Assembly: GCF_009688965.1 (NCBI RefSeq)
Contig: NZ_AP021875.1
Coordinates: 4,526,001 to 4,590,000 of the forward strand
Origin: Desulfosarcina widdelii
Lineage (GTDB): Bacteria > Desulfobacterota > Desulfobacteria > Desulfobacterales > Desulfosarcinaceae
Length of the DNA stretch: 64,000 nt
Direction: 5' to 3'
Shown piece by piece: positions 10,701 to 19,100 of this stretch (its first letter is position 1; every line of letters starts with the position of its first letter). The position numbers were made by a program, and so were the translations under genes. Below the pieces are notes generated by a model, which worked only from the letters and a program-made list of their open reading frames with translations, searched no databases and was not told the DNA's origin.

Positions 10701-12205
10701 TGATCGTGGCCTCCTGCAGCCCGCGAACCCACGAGCCTCTGTTTCAGGAGACGATCCGCGACGCGGGCCTGAACAAGTACCTGTTCGAAATGGCCAATAT
10801 CCGCGACCAGAATACCTGGGTGCACATGAACAACCCGGACCGGGCCACGGACAAGGCCAAGGACCTGGTGCGTATGGCGGTGGCCAAGGCGGCCTACATC
10901 GAGCCCTTGCATCAGGTTAGACTGGATGTGATCCAGAAGGTGCTGGTGGTCGGCGGCGGTGTGGCCGGCATGGAGGCGGCCCTGGGCGTTGCCGAGCAGG
11001 GCATCCAGGTCTTTCTGGTGGAACGCGGCAACGGACTTGGGGGCGTAGCGCATAATTTGCGGGCCACCTGGCAGGGCGAACCAGTAAAACCCTATCTTGA
11101 GAATTTGATTGAAAAGGTTCGCAACCATGAGAAGGTTCGGGTTTTCATGAAAACGGAGCCCGTAGAGACCACCGGCATCATGGGTAATTTCACCACCACG
11201 CTGATGACCTCCGGCGAAACGTTGACCGAGACGGTGGTGGAGCATGGCGCCACCATCATCGCCACCGGCGGCAAGGAATATACGCCCACCGAGTACTTGT
11301 ATGGGCAGAATCCCAACGTACTCACCCACTTTGAAATCGATGCAGCCCTGGAAAAAGATGACGCCCGGATTGCCGAGGCCGAAACCGTGGCCTTCATTCA
11401 ATGCGTGGGCTCCCGTACGACGGAGCGGCCCTATTGCAGCCGACTGTGCTGCACACATACCTTAAAGAATGCGCTGGAACTCAAAAAGAGAAAACCGGAC
11501 ATGACCATTTATGTTTTGTACCGGGATATCCGTTCCTACGGGTTCCGCGAGGAACTTTACAAAGAGGCCAGAGCGCAGGGGGTCATCTTCATACGCTACA
11601 ACTTGGAAGACAACCTGCCCGAGGTCACTGACGTCGATGGCGGTTTACGCGTGAAAGTACGCGATCATGTGCTTCAGTTGCCCATAGAGCTGAACCCGGA
11701 TCTGCTGGTGCTGGCCACGGCGGTGCTGCCCAACGAAAACAAAGACCTGTTTGAGCTGTTCAAGGTCCCGGTCACCGCGGAAGGTTTCCTGGTGGAGGCC
11801 CATGCCAAGCTGCGGCCGGTGGACTTCGGATCGGAAGGCCTTTTCATGGCCGGCCTGGCGCACTACCCCAAACCCCTGGAAGAAACCATTGCCCAGGCGA
11901 GGGCGTCGGTATCCCGGGCCATGACGATCCTTTCGAAAGAGGCCATCATGGTGGGCGGTGTGGTGGCCGAAGTGGACCCGGACAAGTGCGCTGTCTGCGT
12001 CACCTGCGTGCGCACCTGCCCTTACAATATCCCCTATATCGGCGAAGAGGGTCATGCGGTGATCGAACCGGCCGAATGCCACGGCTGCGGCTGTTGCGTG
12101 GCCGAATGCCCAGGCAAGGCGATCCAGCTCAAGCATTTTACCGACGAGCAAATCGTTGCCAAGACAGCGGCTCTGTTTCAGAAGAAAAAAGAGGCGGCCG
12201 CCTGA
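7736..12205 (+). CDS. HdrA-NfnB-HdrA fusion flavoprotein
   Basis: A 1489-residue cytoplasmic iron-sulfur flavoprotein. Residues 1-145 are an HdrA start (GGGIAGIQ at 20-27, ferredoxin motif CTACGECAKACP near 116). Residues about 160-600 are a GltD/NfnB-like NAD(P)H-dependent unit with its own N-terminal cluster (CKATCPAH, CGRVCHHPCESACTR) and GSGPAGITAAY (about 263). HdrA resumes at about 620 (RCLKCGLCSECYQC). A second HdrA module begins at about 925 (VCNCGINIGG), with a second FAD fold at about 1071 (GGGVAGMEAAL) and two C-terminal ferredoxin motifs (about 1413-1463). HdrA is the electron-bifurcating flavin subunit; fusion with an NfnB-like domain suggests NAD(P)H as electron source or sink. 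Confidence 0.88.
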   Translation: MADRESTQDKDVVGSVLVVGGGIAGIQAALDLADSGYFVHMTETKSAIGGVMAQLDKTFPTNDCSMCVISPKLVECGRHLNIDLMTLTEIEEVTGEVGNFTVRLRQNARYIEMDKCTACGECAKACPIETPNLFDEGLRDRKAAFKLYPQGMPSAYAIEKRGTAPCKATCPAHVSIQGYIALINDGRYKEALKLFRQDHPFPAVCGRVCHHPCESACTRNDVDQPLAIRELHRFLADYEKKSGEVAIPEITAERRGEKVAVIGSGPAGITAAYYLLQQGYGVTVFEKQPEPGGMMRYGIPEYRLPRDILAGEIDVVRQMGADIQCGVTFGADITLESLKADGYSACFMAIGLHGGRRLGVENEDVDGVLQGVDFLRDAAMGKQIELGEDVIVVGGGNVAIDVALTAKRKGAKNVTLICLEKREEMPAWEHEIEEALESDIRIVNSFGPKSFYIDKNKRVSGIEFKTCTAVFDEDGRFNPAYDEAECQPFFGDTIIISIGQSTDLTGIKEQGVAISRPGGLEADPVTLQTPIDWVFAGGDAFYGPKSVVEAVACGKEAAESIHRFINGLDLTEGREKEWDFVKPEVSGEVNKPRTTVRCLDPEARECNFLEVSFGFNEEEAKTEAQRCLKCGLCSECYQCVDACLAKAVNHDMVAEEKTIKVGAIILAPGFTPFDPTAHKTYSYATHPNVVTSLEMERILSASGPFEGHLVRPSDHKEPDKIAWLQCVGSRDINCSDHSYCSSVCCMYTNKQTVIAKEHSEKELDTAVFFMDMRTHGKEFEKYYMRTKEEKGVRFIRSKVHTIDPVEDDNLRLRYITEEGELVEETFDMVVLAVGLAPNKESVSLAKTMGIDLNKHLHAATKTLQPVSSSRPGVFVCGAFQEPKDIPQSVMEASAAASTATSPLAEARGSLIRTKELPPEIDFSGQEPRIGVFVCNCGINIGGVADVPAVREYARTLPYVVHVEDNLFTCSQDTQDKMKEVIKENNINRVIVASCSPRTHEPLFQETIRDAGLNKYLFEMANIRDQNTWVHMNNPDRATDKAKDLVRMAVAKAAYIEPLHQVRLDVIQKVLVVGGGVAGMEAALGVAEQGIQVFLVERGNGLGGVAHNLRATWQGEPVKPYLENLIEKVRNHEKVRVFMKTEPVETTGIMGNFTTTLMTSGETLTETVVEHGATIIATGGKEYTPTEYLYGQNPNVLTHFEIDAALEKDDARIAEAETVAFIQCVGSRTTERPYCSRLCCTHTLKNALELKKRKPDMTIYVLYRDIRSYGFREELYKEARAQGVIFIRYNLEDNLPEVTDVDGGLRVKVRDHVLQLPIELNPDLLVLATAVLPNENKDLFELFKVPVTAEGFLVEAHAKLRPVDFGSEGLFMAGLAHYPKPLEETIAQARASVSRAMTILSKEAIMVGGVVAEVDPDKCAVCVTCVRTCPYNIPYIGEEGHAVIEPAECHGCGCCVAECPGKAIQLKHFTDEQIVAKTAALFQKKKEAAA

Positions 12206-12408
12206 CAGGAAAACGATACCGTTGCCATCTGCTATGGAATATGGGCGCCACACAATCGGCAGCCTGAGAACTCCGGGCGCCCAAAAAAATAGAGAGACAG
12301 GTTGAAGCGTTGTAGACTGAAGACAAGTGCGAAACAATATGCCAAATCGGGTAACTTTTCTTCAGCGTTCAGCCGAAACAACGAAACATTTAATTCTGGA
12401 GAAAGATC

Positions 12409-12822
12409 ATGAACGAAAGCTTTGAACCTCAGATCCTGGCCTACTGCTGTAAGTACTGTGCATACGCCGCCGCCGACCTGGCCGGATCCATGCGTTTGAA
12501 TTATCCAAGCAACGTTAAGGTAATTCAGGTGCCGTGCAGCGGTCGGGTAGATATTCTCCACCTGTTGACTGCCTTTGAAAAAGGCGCCGACGGCGTATAC
12601 GTGGCCGGCTGACTGGAGGGTGAATGCCATTTCCTGGAAGGAAATCTGAAAACCCGAAGAAAAGTCGAATACGTTCAGCGAACCCTTGAAGAGCTGGGCA
12701 TAGAGCCGGAACGGGCACAGATGTATAATCTCTCTTCAGCGCAAGGCCCGCGTTTTGCCGAGATTGCAACCGAAATGACAGAGAAGATCAAAGCATTGGG
12801 ACCTACCCCGGTGAATTCTTAA
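12409..12822 (+). CDS. mvhD: MvhD-like iron-sulfur subunit, selenoprotein (Sec68)
   Basis: A 137-residue protein when TGA at 12610-12612 is read as selenocysteine. MvhD is a [2Fe-2S] protein that hands electrons to HdrA. The frame continues as a normal MvhD after the TGA: the second metal-binding motif reads AG-U-LEGECHFLEGN, where homologues have Cys at U. Earlier cysteines occur in YCCKYCAYAAAD and VPCSGRVD. A SECIS-like hairpin follows the TGA. Stopping at 12612 would give only 67 residues and lose the conserved second half. It sits between the HdrA fusion and metV. Confidence 0.88.
12629..12645 (+). promoter_or_regulatory. SECIS-like hairpin for mvhD UGA
   Basis: ATTTCCT-GGA-AGGAAAT is a perfect 7-bp stem with a GGA loop; the loop GG lies 24 nt after the TGA at 12610. 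G-rich apical loops just downstream of UGA are the mark of bacterial SECIS elements. Confidence 0.75.
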
Positions 12823-12869
12823 CCACGGTCGGGCGGCAGGTGCCGCGAAGACTCGTAAGAGGTGAAGCT

Positions 12870-13538
12870 ATGATAGTTGCGGATCGAAAATCTCTTGAAG
12901 AGATACAGGACATGATCAAGGCGTACAATAAAATCCTTCTTGTGGGCTGTAAAGGCTGCGTCACGGTTTGCAACGTGGGCGGAGCCAAGGAGGTGGGCGT
13001 GCTGGCTGCAACCCTGAAAATTGCCCGCAAAAAGGAGGGCAACCCCATCGAAATCGATGAGAAGACCCTGGAGCGCCAGTGCGATCCCGAATATGTGGAG
13101 CAGATTCGAGATGTTTACGACCAGTACGATGCCGTGCTTTCAATGGCATGCGGCGTGGGACCCCAGTTCCTTTCCGAAGCATACCCCGGCCAGACATTCT
13201 TACCAGCGGTCAACACCAAGTTCTTCGGCGGTGCGGTGACCCACGGCATCTGGGAAGAGCGGTGCGCTGGTTGCGGCACCTGCATCATCCATTACTTCGA
13301 TGGGCTCTGCCCCATCGCACGCTGCTCAAAGAGCCTCCAGCACGGTCCCTGCGGTGGCAGTGCGGACGGCAAGTGCGAAATTTCCAAAGATGTGGAGTGC
13401 ATCTGGGACACCATTGTCAAAAAGAAGATGGAACAGGGACGCCTTGAGGATTTGCGCAATATCCGGGCAGCCAAGGACTGGCAGTCGGCAAGGGACGGCG
13501 GTCCCCGGAAAAGCATAAGGGAGGAGTTGGTGCAATGA
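12870..13538 (+). CDS. metV: MetV, zinc/Fe-S partner of methylene-THF reductase
   Basis: A 222-residue MetV-type protein, the small partner that forms a complex with MetF in acetogens and related anaerobes. The N-terminal motif GCKGCVTVCNVGG has Cys27, Cys30 and Cys34; the C-terminal Cys-rich domain reads CAGCGTCIIHYFDGLCPIARC and HGPCGG. The ATG at 12870 follows AGAGGTGAAGCT. It overlaps metF by 4 nt (ATGA), implying translational coupling. Confidence 0.88.
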   Translation: MIVADRKSLEEIQDMIKAYNKILLVGCKGCVTVCNVGGAKEVGVLAATLKIARKKEGNPIEIDEKTLERQCDPEYVEQIRDVYDQYDAVLSMACGVGPQFLSEAYPGQTFLPAVNTKFFGGAVTHGIWEERCAGCGTCIIHYFDGLCPIARCSKSLQHGPCGGSADGKCEISKDVECIWDTIVKKKMEQGRLEDLRNIRAAKDWQSARDGGPRKSIREELVQ

Positions 13539-14476
13539 GCAATAATGGATATAAATCGGGAAGTAATCTGGAAAAAGTGCTCAAGGCCGGCCACTTCGCC
13601 TTTACCGGTGAGTGCGGGCCGCCCAAGGGCGCCAATGTAGAGCATCTTAAAGAGAAATTCGAACACCTGCGGGGCAAGGTGGACGCGGTCAATGTGACCG
13701 ACAACCAGACCGCCGTGGTGCGCATGTCCAGTGCGGCTGCTTCGGCCATTATGGTGGCCAACGATATCGAGCCCAACTTTCAGATGGTTTGCCGGGACAG
13801 AAACCGCCTGGCCATGATGGCGGATGTTCTGGGAGTGTATTCTCTGGGGGTGAGAAATATGCTCTGCCTTTCCGGCGACCACCAGAAGTTCGGCAACCAC
13901 CCGCAATCCAAAAACGTTTACGACATCGACTCCATGCAGCTCATCGCCATGGTCAAGAAGATGCGGGACGAAGGGAAATTTCTCAACGAAGAAGAGATCG
14001 ACGTTCCCCCCAAAATGTTTATCGGGGCGGCGGCCAACCCCTTTGCGGACCCTTATGAGTTTAGGATTTACCGGTTGGCGAACAAAATCGATGCGGGTGC
14101 CGATTTTATCCAGACCCAATGTATCTACAACATGCCGCGGTTCCGCGATTTCATGAAAAAGGCCGTGGACATGGGCCTGACGGAAAAGGCCTACATCCTC
14201 GCCGGCGTCACCCCCATGAAAAGCGCCCGAATGGCGCAGTATATGGCCAAAATGGTTCCCGGCATGGATGTTCCCGAGGAGTTGATCGAGCGATTGAAGG
14301 GCGCCGGAAAAGGCAAGCAGGCCGAAGAAGGCATCAAATTCGCCATTGAGCAGATCGAGGAGTTCAAGGAGATGGAGGGCGTGGCCGGCGTCCACCTCAT
14401 GGCCATCGAGTGGGAGCATAAAGTGCCGGAGATTGCTGAGCGGGCCAACGTGCTGCCCAGGCCTCAGGTGGATTGA
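13535..14476 (+). CDS. metF: 5,10-methylene-tetrahydrofolate reductase
   Basis: A 313-residue MetF TIM barrel. Family blocks are visible in order: FTGECGPPKGANVE, VNVTDNQTAVVRMS, QMVCRDRNRLAMMADVLG, LCLSGDHQKFG and the substrate-side GADFIQTQCIY. It catalyses methylene-THF/methyl-THF interconversion, a step of the Wood-Ljungdahl pathway, which runs backwards in acetate-oxidising sulfate reducers (established knowledge of the pathway). Coupled to metV; together with HdrA and MvhD upstream it resembles the acetogen MetVF-HdrA-MvhD type of complex. Confidence 0.9.
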   Translation: MSNNGYKSGSNLEKVLKAGHFAFTGECGPPKGANVEHLKEKFEHLRGKVDAVNVTDNQTAVVRMSSAAASAIMVANDIEPNFQMVCRDRNRLAMMADVLGVYSLGVRNMLCLSGDHQKFGNHPQSKNVYDIDSMQLIAMVKKMRDEGKFLNEEEIDVPPKMFIGAAANPFADPYEFRIYRLANKIDAGADFIQTQCIYNMPRFRDFMKKAVDMGLTEKAYILAGVTPMKSARMAQYMAKMVPGMDVPEELIERLKGAGKGKQAEEGIKFAIEQIEEFKEMEGVAGVHLMAIEWEHKVPEIAERANVLPRPQVD

Positions 14477-14600
14477 TCCGGTTTCGCGAAACCGGCCATA
14501 TCAGAGATCGCACCATAAGCCAAAACGGTTGCCTATGGCGACCCAACCAAGCTCAGGCTGCTGATTTTAACCAATCAGCTACGGATAAAGGAGAGATGTT

Positions 14601-14990
14601 ATGAACGACAAAAAAAGAATCCTGGTGGTAGACGACGAGCCCGATTTCTGTTCCATCGTTCAAGGGAACCTGGAAAAGGAAGGCTTTTTGGTGGAGGTCG
14701 CCTATGACGGCGCTCAAGGGCTGGAGAAGGTCAAAGCCAATCCGCCCGATGCCATCGTGCTGGATGTTATGATGCCGGAAATGGATGGCTATGCGGTGTG
14801 CAAAGAGCTCAAAAGCGATGAGAAGCTGGCCGACATTCCGGTTTTGATGTTAACCGCCGTGGCGTCCCACGTTTCATCCACACGCTATTCTCACTATGAC
14901 GGTATGAGCATGGAAGCCGACGACTATCTTCCCAAGCCGGCTTCGGCGGAAGAGATCACGGAAAGTCTGAAGGGTCTGTTGAACCTCTAG
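14601..14990 (+). CDS. Single-domain response regulator (receiver only)
   Basis: A 129-residue CheY-like receiver: RILVVDDEPDF with the acidic pair at the N-terminus, phospho-acceptor in IVLDVMMPEMDGY, and Lys in YLPKPAS near the end. No output domain. An AAGGAGAGATGTT ribosome site precedes it. It lies 124 nt after metF and may belong to the same transcript, ending at the terminator at 15278-15308. Its partner is not in the window. Confidence 0.88.
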   Translation: MNDKKRILVVDDEPDFCSIVQGNLEKEGFLVEVAYDGAQGLEKVKANPPDAIVLDVMMPEMDGYAVCKELKSDEKLADIPVLMLTAVASHVSSTRYSHYDGMSMEADDYLPKPASAEEITESLKGLLNL

Positions 14991-15277
14991 CGGTTGCAAT
15001 TGTACAGGATTGATGGTGCGCTGCGGCCGCCACGGCTGCGCCGCAGTCGCCGGAACATCCTTTAGGTCGTGATCCGGCCATGGCGCCTTCAAGGGGAAGA
15101 AAGCGCGGCCGGTCATCGATTGCTTCCGGATCCAGGCACCCGAGATGATGCCTCCAACCCGGCTGTGTTTTCCGCAACAAGCACGCCGGCAAAAAGTCCT
15201 AAAACGGGTGTTCTGGATTCGGAAGCAACGGTTTCATTGTCGCAGCCGCGTTTCAGTTAATCTTTCGTCCAGAAAAG

Positions 15278-15308
15278 AACCTGCTCGTGAATGCGGAGCA
15301 GGTTTTTT
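15278..15308 (+). terminator. Rho-independent terminator
   Basis: AACCTGCTC (15278-15286) pairs with GAGCAGGTT (15296-15304) around a 9-nt loop and is followed by TTTT. It probably ends the 6811-14990 transcript. The 14991-15277 stretch before it shows no gene. Confidence 0.8.
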
Positions 15309-15365
15309 ATCCGCAACAACCGTGATTCGCGTCTGCCAGGGCGTCGACCACCGAGACCCGGTCCC

Positions 15366-16223
15366 ATGAAGCGTTTTTTAGAAAACCCGGATGCCACCTA
15401 CGAGTACAAGACCAAGGTCTTCTGTATCATCAGTGACCAGCGGGTGTTTCGATCCAAATCGCCGCAAATTTTTACTCGCGTGATTGGCAGAGCCGGGCTC
15501 AAAGGGGCGTACGTCCCCTTTATGGTGGAACCCGACAACCTCGGCAAAGCCCTGGAGTGCCTGCGGGTCCTTAATATTGCGGGGGCCAACATTACCGCAC
15601 CGTTCAAAGAAGCGGTCCTGCCTTATCTGGACATTCTCTCCGAAGGGGCCAACATTATCGGTGCCGTCAACACCATTGTCTGCAAGGGTGACCAGCTCAA
15701 AGGATACAACACCAATGCCATCGGCATCATGGATGCGCTCAACGAGGTCGCGTTCGATGTGGCTGGAAAACGGGCGCTGGTCATCGGTACGGGCGGTGCC
15801 GCCCGGGCCGTGATATTCATTCTCAACTGGCTGCGGGCCGAATCGGTGACCGTGGCCGGGCGGAATGAGAAAAAGACCGGCTGTCTGGCCGAACATTTCG
15901 GTTGTCGGCCGATGTCGCTGCAGGCTTTAGTCGACGCTCCCCTCGACCAGGAGATCGTCGTCAACGCAACATCCGTTTCGGGCAGCGACGAATGCGGCGA
16001 ATTGAGCGATATTGCCGCGTGCATACATGGCGATGAATGCCGCCTGGTGTTTGACCTCAACTATGGCCGCCGGAACAATATCTGGCTGACCCTGGCGGAC
16101 CGATGGGGAGTGCGGTTCATGGACGGCCTCTCCACCCTGGCCTATCAGGCCCGCCGAACCTTTCTGCTGTGGACCGGCCAGGAGCTGCCCCAGGAGGAGT
16201 TTCTAAAAGCCCTGGAAGAGTAG
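15366..16223 (+). CDS. aroE: Shikimate dehydrogenase-like protein
   Basis: A 285-residue AroE-family protein (NADP-dependent 3-dehydroshikimate reduction). The N-terminal substrate domain has KSPQIF where the family has KSPxxHN, catalytic-type Lys in NITAPFKEAV, and GYNTNAIG where the family has GxNTDxxG; the usual catalytic Asp is therefore Asn here. The NADP-binding fold is clear (VIGTGGAARAVIF) and NATSV is present. The ATG at 15366 gives a normal family length; an upstream in-frame start would begin inside the terminator. The substituted Asp makes true shikimate dehydrogenase activity uncertain; a quinate-type or other paralogue is possible. Confidence 0.75.
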   Translation: MKRFLENPDATYEYKTKVFCIISDQRVFRSKSPQIFTRVIGRAGLKGAYVPFMVEPDNLGKALECLRVLNIAGANITAPFKEAVLPYLDILSEGANIIGAVNTIVCKGDQLKGYNTNAIGIMDALNEVAFDVAGKRALVIGTGGAARAVIFILNWLRAESVTVAGRNEKKTGCLAEHFGCRPMSLQALVDAPLDQEIVVNATSVSGSDECGELSDIAACIHGDECRLVFDLNYGRRNNIWLTLADRWGVRFMDGLSTLAYQARRTFLLWTGQELPQEEFLKALEE

Positions 16224-16236
16224 CCGTTTCATTTCT

Positions 16237-17634
16237 CTATTTGGAAGAGCGGATCTCCCGTTTCAGGTCGATTCCGTATTTTCGCATTCGGTTCCACACG
16301 GTCACCCGGTTGACGCCCAGCAGGCGCGCCGCCTGACTCTGGTTGCCGCCCGTCGCCTGAAGGGCGTTGATTAGCTCTTGCCGCTGGCTGTTTCCGGTGT
16401 CGGCAAGCCTGGGAGTGGCTACCGCAGCGACAGGCGACGGTTGGGCCAGCATTTGGGGCGGCAGGTGATCGATGTCGATGGCTTCCCGGTCAACAACGGT
16501 GAATGCATACTCAAGGGCGCTTTTCATTTCCCGGACGTTTCCCGGCCACGGGTAATTCATGAAGCAGTTCAGGGCTTCACGGGTCAACCCCCGAATGTTC
16601 TTGCCCGTGCGCAAAGCCAGCCGGCTGATGAACGTATTGACCAGAAGAGGGATGTCGTCTTTGCGCTGTCGTACCGGCGGCAGGTGAATGGGAATGACAT
16701 TGATTCTGAAGTACAGGTCTTCCCGAAAGCGTTTCTGGTCGATGAGTTCCAACAGGTTGCGGTTGGTAGCCGTGATGATGCGGACATCGGTCTCGATGGG
16801 TCGGTTTTCGCCGACCCGTTCGAACTGGCGGGTTTCCAGCACCCGCAGCAGCTTGATCTGGATGGAGAGCGGGATGTCTCCGATTTCGTCCAGAAAAAGG
16901 TCGCCCCCGTCGGCCGCTTCGAAACGACCGGCCCGGTCCCGGAACGCCCCGGTAAACGATCCTTTGACGTGGCCGAAAAGTTCGCTTTCCAGCAGGGCTT
17001 CGTTCAGGGCGGCACAATTGAGCTGCATATAAGGTCCGTCTTTGCGCTTTCCATGTTCGTGGATGGCCTTGGCCACCAGCTCCTTGCCGGTACCGCTTTC
17101 CCCGAAAATGATGATGGGCGCGTCGCTCAAAGCGGCTTTTTCGATGATGGCAAAGACGGCTTTCATCGGGTCGCTGCCGCCGACAATGCCGCCGAAACCG
17201 CTGTTTTCGTCCAGTTGGCGGGAAAGGACCTCCACCTTGCGGTCCAGGCGGTCGATTTCGCTCAAATCCGTAAGCGTCTCCACAGCCCCCATCACCGTTC
17301 CTTCCTCGTCTCGCAGCACCGAAGCATTTTTCAAGGCCGGAAAGAATGTGCCGTCTTTTTTCTTGATGGTGCATCGGCAGCGGCGCATCTCTGGCTGGCC
17401 GGGTTCGAACAGCTTGCACCAGCCATCGCCCAGGTTGTTGATTGCCATTTCGCAGGCTTCGCACGCCAGCAGGGTGCACGGCCGGCCGGCCACTTCTTTG
17501 GCCGCATAGCCGGTCATTTCTTCGAAAGAGCGGTTTACGGAGAGAATGCGGCCCTGTTGGCTGATGATGAGCATTCCCTCGCTCATGGTGTTGATCACCC
17601 GCTCCCAGTGTCGATTGATTGCCGCGAAGGGCAT
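16237..17634 (-). CDS. PAS-domain sigma54 activator, five-Cys PAS
   Basis: A 465-residue regulator: PAS domain (about 8-115), AAA+ domain with GESGTGKE and GSFTGA (a variant of GAFTGA), and a C-terminal Fis-type helix-turn-helix ([19 protein letters not shown]). The PAS has Cys53, 58, 61, 73 and 86, a C-x4-C-x2-C-x11-C-x12-C pattern shared exactly with the regulators at 34640 and 53285, plus Cys88. No receiver domain, so it senses directly. It is divergent from the TusA-like/multihaem cytochrome operon, whose upstream region has two identical palindromes and a sigma54-like promoter. Confidence 0.9.
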   Translation of the reverse strand: MPFAAINRHWERVINTMSEGMLIISQQGRILSVNRSFEEMTGYAAKEVAGRPCTLLACEACEMAINNLGDGWCKLFEPGQPEMRRCRCTIKKKDGTFFPALKNASVLRDEEGTVMGAVETLTDLSEIDRLDRKVEVLSRQLDENSGFGGIVGGSDPMKAVFAIIEKAALSDAPIIIFGESGTGKELVAKAIHEHGKRKDGPYMQLNCAALNEALLESELFGHVKGSFTGAFRDRAGRFEAADGGDLFLDEIGDIPLSIQIKLLRVLETRQFERVGENRPIETDVRIITATNRNLLELIDQKRFREDLYFRINVIPIHLPPVRQRKDDIPLLVNTFISRLALRTGKNIRGLTREALNCFMNYPWPGNVREMKSALEYAFTVVDREAIDIDHLPPQMLAQPSPVAAVATPRLADTGNSQRQELINALQATGGNQSQAARLLGVNRVTVWNRMRKYGIDLKREIRSSK

Positions 17635-17652
17635 CAGAACCTCCTTTAACAG

Positions 17653-17693
17653 TGTTTAAACATGTGTTTATTTATACAGCATGTGTTTAAACA
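17653..17693. repeat. Two TGTTTAAACA palindromes, candidate enhancer
   Basis: The perfect 10-bp palindrome TGTTTAAACA occurs at 17653-17662 and 17684-17693, each preceded by G, with centres 31 bp apart (about three helical turns). They lie between the regulator gene and the cytochrome operon, 120-160 bp before the predicted start of transcription. Confidence 0.6.
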
Positions 17694-17785
17694 AAACAAC
17701 CGGTTCTTTTCTTCTACACAATCCAGCGTTTATATAAAACGAATAATTTAAATGACTTAATAACTGTCCGCGTCATGGGGTACAC

Positions 17786-17801
17786 TGGCATGGTTTTTGT
17801 T
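17786..17801 (+). promoter_or_regulatory. Sigma54-like promoter (imperfect)
   Basis: TGGCATGGTTTTTGTT fits TGGCAC-N5-TTGCW except T for C at position 6 and T for C in the -12 GC pair. The -12 mismatch makes it weaker than the one at 6633, but spacing and position upstream of 17850 are right. Confidence 0.45.
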
Positions 17802-17849
17802 AAATGCTGAACAGGGCAAAAAGCGAATCGCTTTTTACGGATAAACCAA

Positions 17850-18122
17850 ATGGGGAAAGCGGGCACCATGGGCGGTCATCACCAACTTCACCTTGAGGAT
17901 CTTCCCTGGCCCCTGAGCGTGCTCAATTTCAACCGGGCCCTGGACGCCCTGAAGCCCGGAGACGACATGCATGTAACCGTTATAGACCCGGATGTTGTCG
18001 GCAATTTGCGTCAACTGCTGGGCAGCCTGCCGGGGCTGAGCTACGACATAAAGCGGATCGGCGAAAAATTCCGTATCCTGGTGGCCAAAAAAGCCATCGA
18101 TGACAACGATGCCCGTTCATAA
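17850..18122 (+). CDS. TusA-like protein lacking the active cysteine
   Basis: A 90-residue (84 if ATG 17868 is used) protein with the beta-alpha-beta pattern of the TusA/SirA sulfur-carrier family: LHLEDLPWPLSVLNFNRALD, then LKPGDDMHVTV and a final hydrophobic strand. It contains no cysteine at all, so it cannot carry a persulfide as TusA does. It leads the ferredoxin/NrfD/cytochrome operon. A similar Cys-poor TusA-like gene (54870) leads the other regulator-linked operon. The role may be structural or regulatory; function unknown. Confidence 0.65.
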   Translation: MGKAGTMGGHHQLHLEDLPWPLSVLNFNRALDALKPGDDMHVTVIDPDVVGNLRQLLGSLPGLSYDIKRIGEKFRILVAKKAIDDNDARS

Positions 18123-18176
18123 ACGCACGTCACGGTCGTGTGCGTTTGCCATATTCAACCCGCGCAAGGAGGGCCT

Positions 18177-19100
18177 ATGGGGCTGAACAGACGTGATTTT
18201 TTCAAATATGTGACCGTTGCCGGTGCGGCGGTGGCCGGGGCCGAAGGCTCGGCCCATGCATGGCAATCCAGGGCTCCGTCCGATTCCGTCGGCTGTCTGG
18301 TGGACCTGACCCGCTGCATCGGCTGCCGCAAATGCGAACAGGCCTGCAACCGGGTTAACGGTCTACCCGAGCCGGACCGTTCTTTCGAGGATTACACGGT
18401 TCTCGATAGAGAGCGGCGGCCCGACGAAAAGGCCTACACGGTGGTCAACCGCCACACCACAGGGCAGATCGACGAGCGTGACCAGCTCATTCCGACTTTC
18501 GTGAAGCTGCAATGCATGCACTGCCAGGACCCGGCCTGTGCCTCGGCCTGCATCGTGGGCGCCCTGTCCAAAAAGGAAAACGGAACGGTCCACTACGACG
18601 TCAGCAAATGCATCGGCTGCCGCTACTGCATGGTGGCCTGCCCCTTCGAGATCCCGGCCTATGAGTACCACGATCCCATCACGCCGCGGGTGATGAAATG
18701 CACTTTCTGCTACGAACGGGTACAAAACGAGAACAAGCTGCCCGGATGCGCGGAGATCTGTCCGGTGGAGGCCATCACCTTCGGCCGGCGCAGCGATCTT
18801 TTAAAGGTGGCCCATGATCGCATCAAGAGAAATCCGGGCCGCTATATTGACCACGTCTACGGTGAAAAAGAGGTTGGCGGCACCAGTTGGATGTATCTGT
18901 CCGCCGTGCCCTTCGAGAAGCTTGGTTTCGTCACCCTGCCGGAAGAACCCATGCCCCGGCTGGCGGAAACCATCCAGCACAGCCTTTTCGCCTACATGTG
19001 GTCGCCCATCGTGCTTTTCGGCATGCTCGGCGGGGTCATGTGGGCCTCCAAGGACAAGAGCGACCGGGCTGGAAACGGCAAGGAAGGAGGTTCTTCATGA
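18177..19100 (+). CDS. Tat-exported ferredoxin subunit, HybA/HmcB type
   Basis: A 307-residue iron-sulfur protein. NRRDFFK at 4-10 is a twin-arginine export signal followed by a hydrophobic stretch. Four ferredoxin-type cysteine groups follow: [37 protein letters not shown] and CTFCYERV...CAEICP. A C-terminal hydrophobic segment (ending MLGGVMWAS) anchors it in the membrane from the periplasmic side, as in HybA. It should pass electrons between the NrfD-type quinone protein and the periplasmic cytochrome. ATGA overlap with the next gene. Confidence 0.87.
   Translation: MGLNRRDFFKYVTVAGAAVAGAEGSAHAWQSRAPSDSVGCLVDLTRCIGCRKCEQACNRVNGLPEPDRSFEDYTVLDRERRPDEKAYTVVNRHTTGQIDERDQLIPTFVKLQCMHCQDPACASACIVGALSKKENGTVHYDVSKCIGCRYCMVACPFEIPAYEYHDPITPRVMKCTFCYERVQNENKLPGCAEICPVEAITFGRRSDLLKVAHDRIKRNPGRYIDHVYGEKEVGGTSWMYLSAVPFEKLGFVTLPEEPMPRLAETIQHSLFAYMWSPIVLFGMLGGVMWASKDKSDRAGNGKEGGSS

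Noticed and set aside
12243-12282. GGGCGCC/GGCGCCC inverted repeat before mvhD as a terminator
   Set aside because: It is followed by an A-run, not a T-run, on the coding strand, and the operon continues.
16378-17649. 423-residue plus-strand open frame opposite the PAS regulator
   Set aside because: Shadow of a high-GC regulator gene; no ribosome site and no domain.
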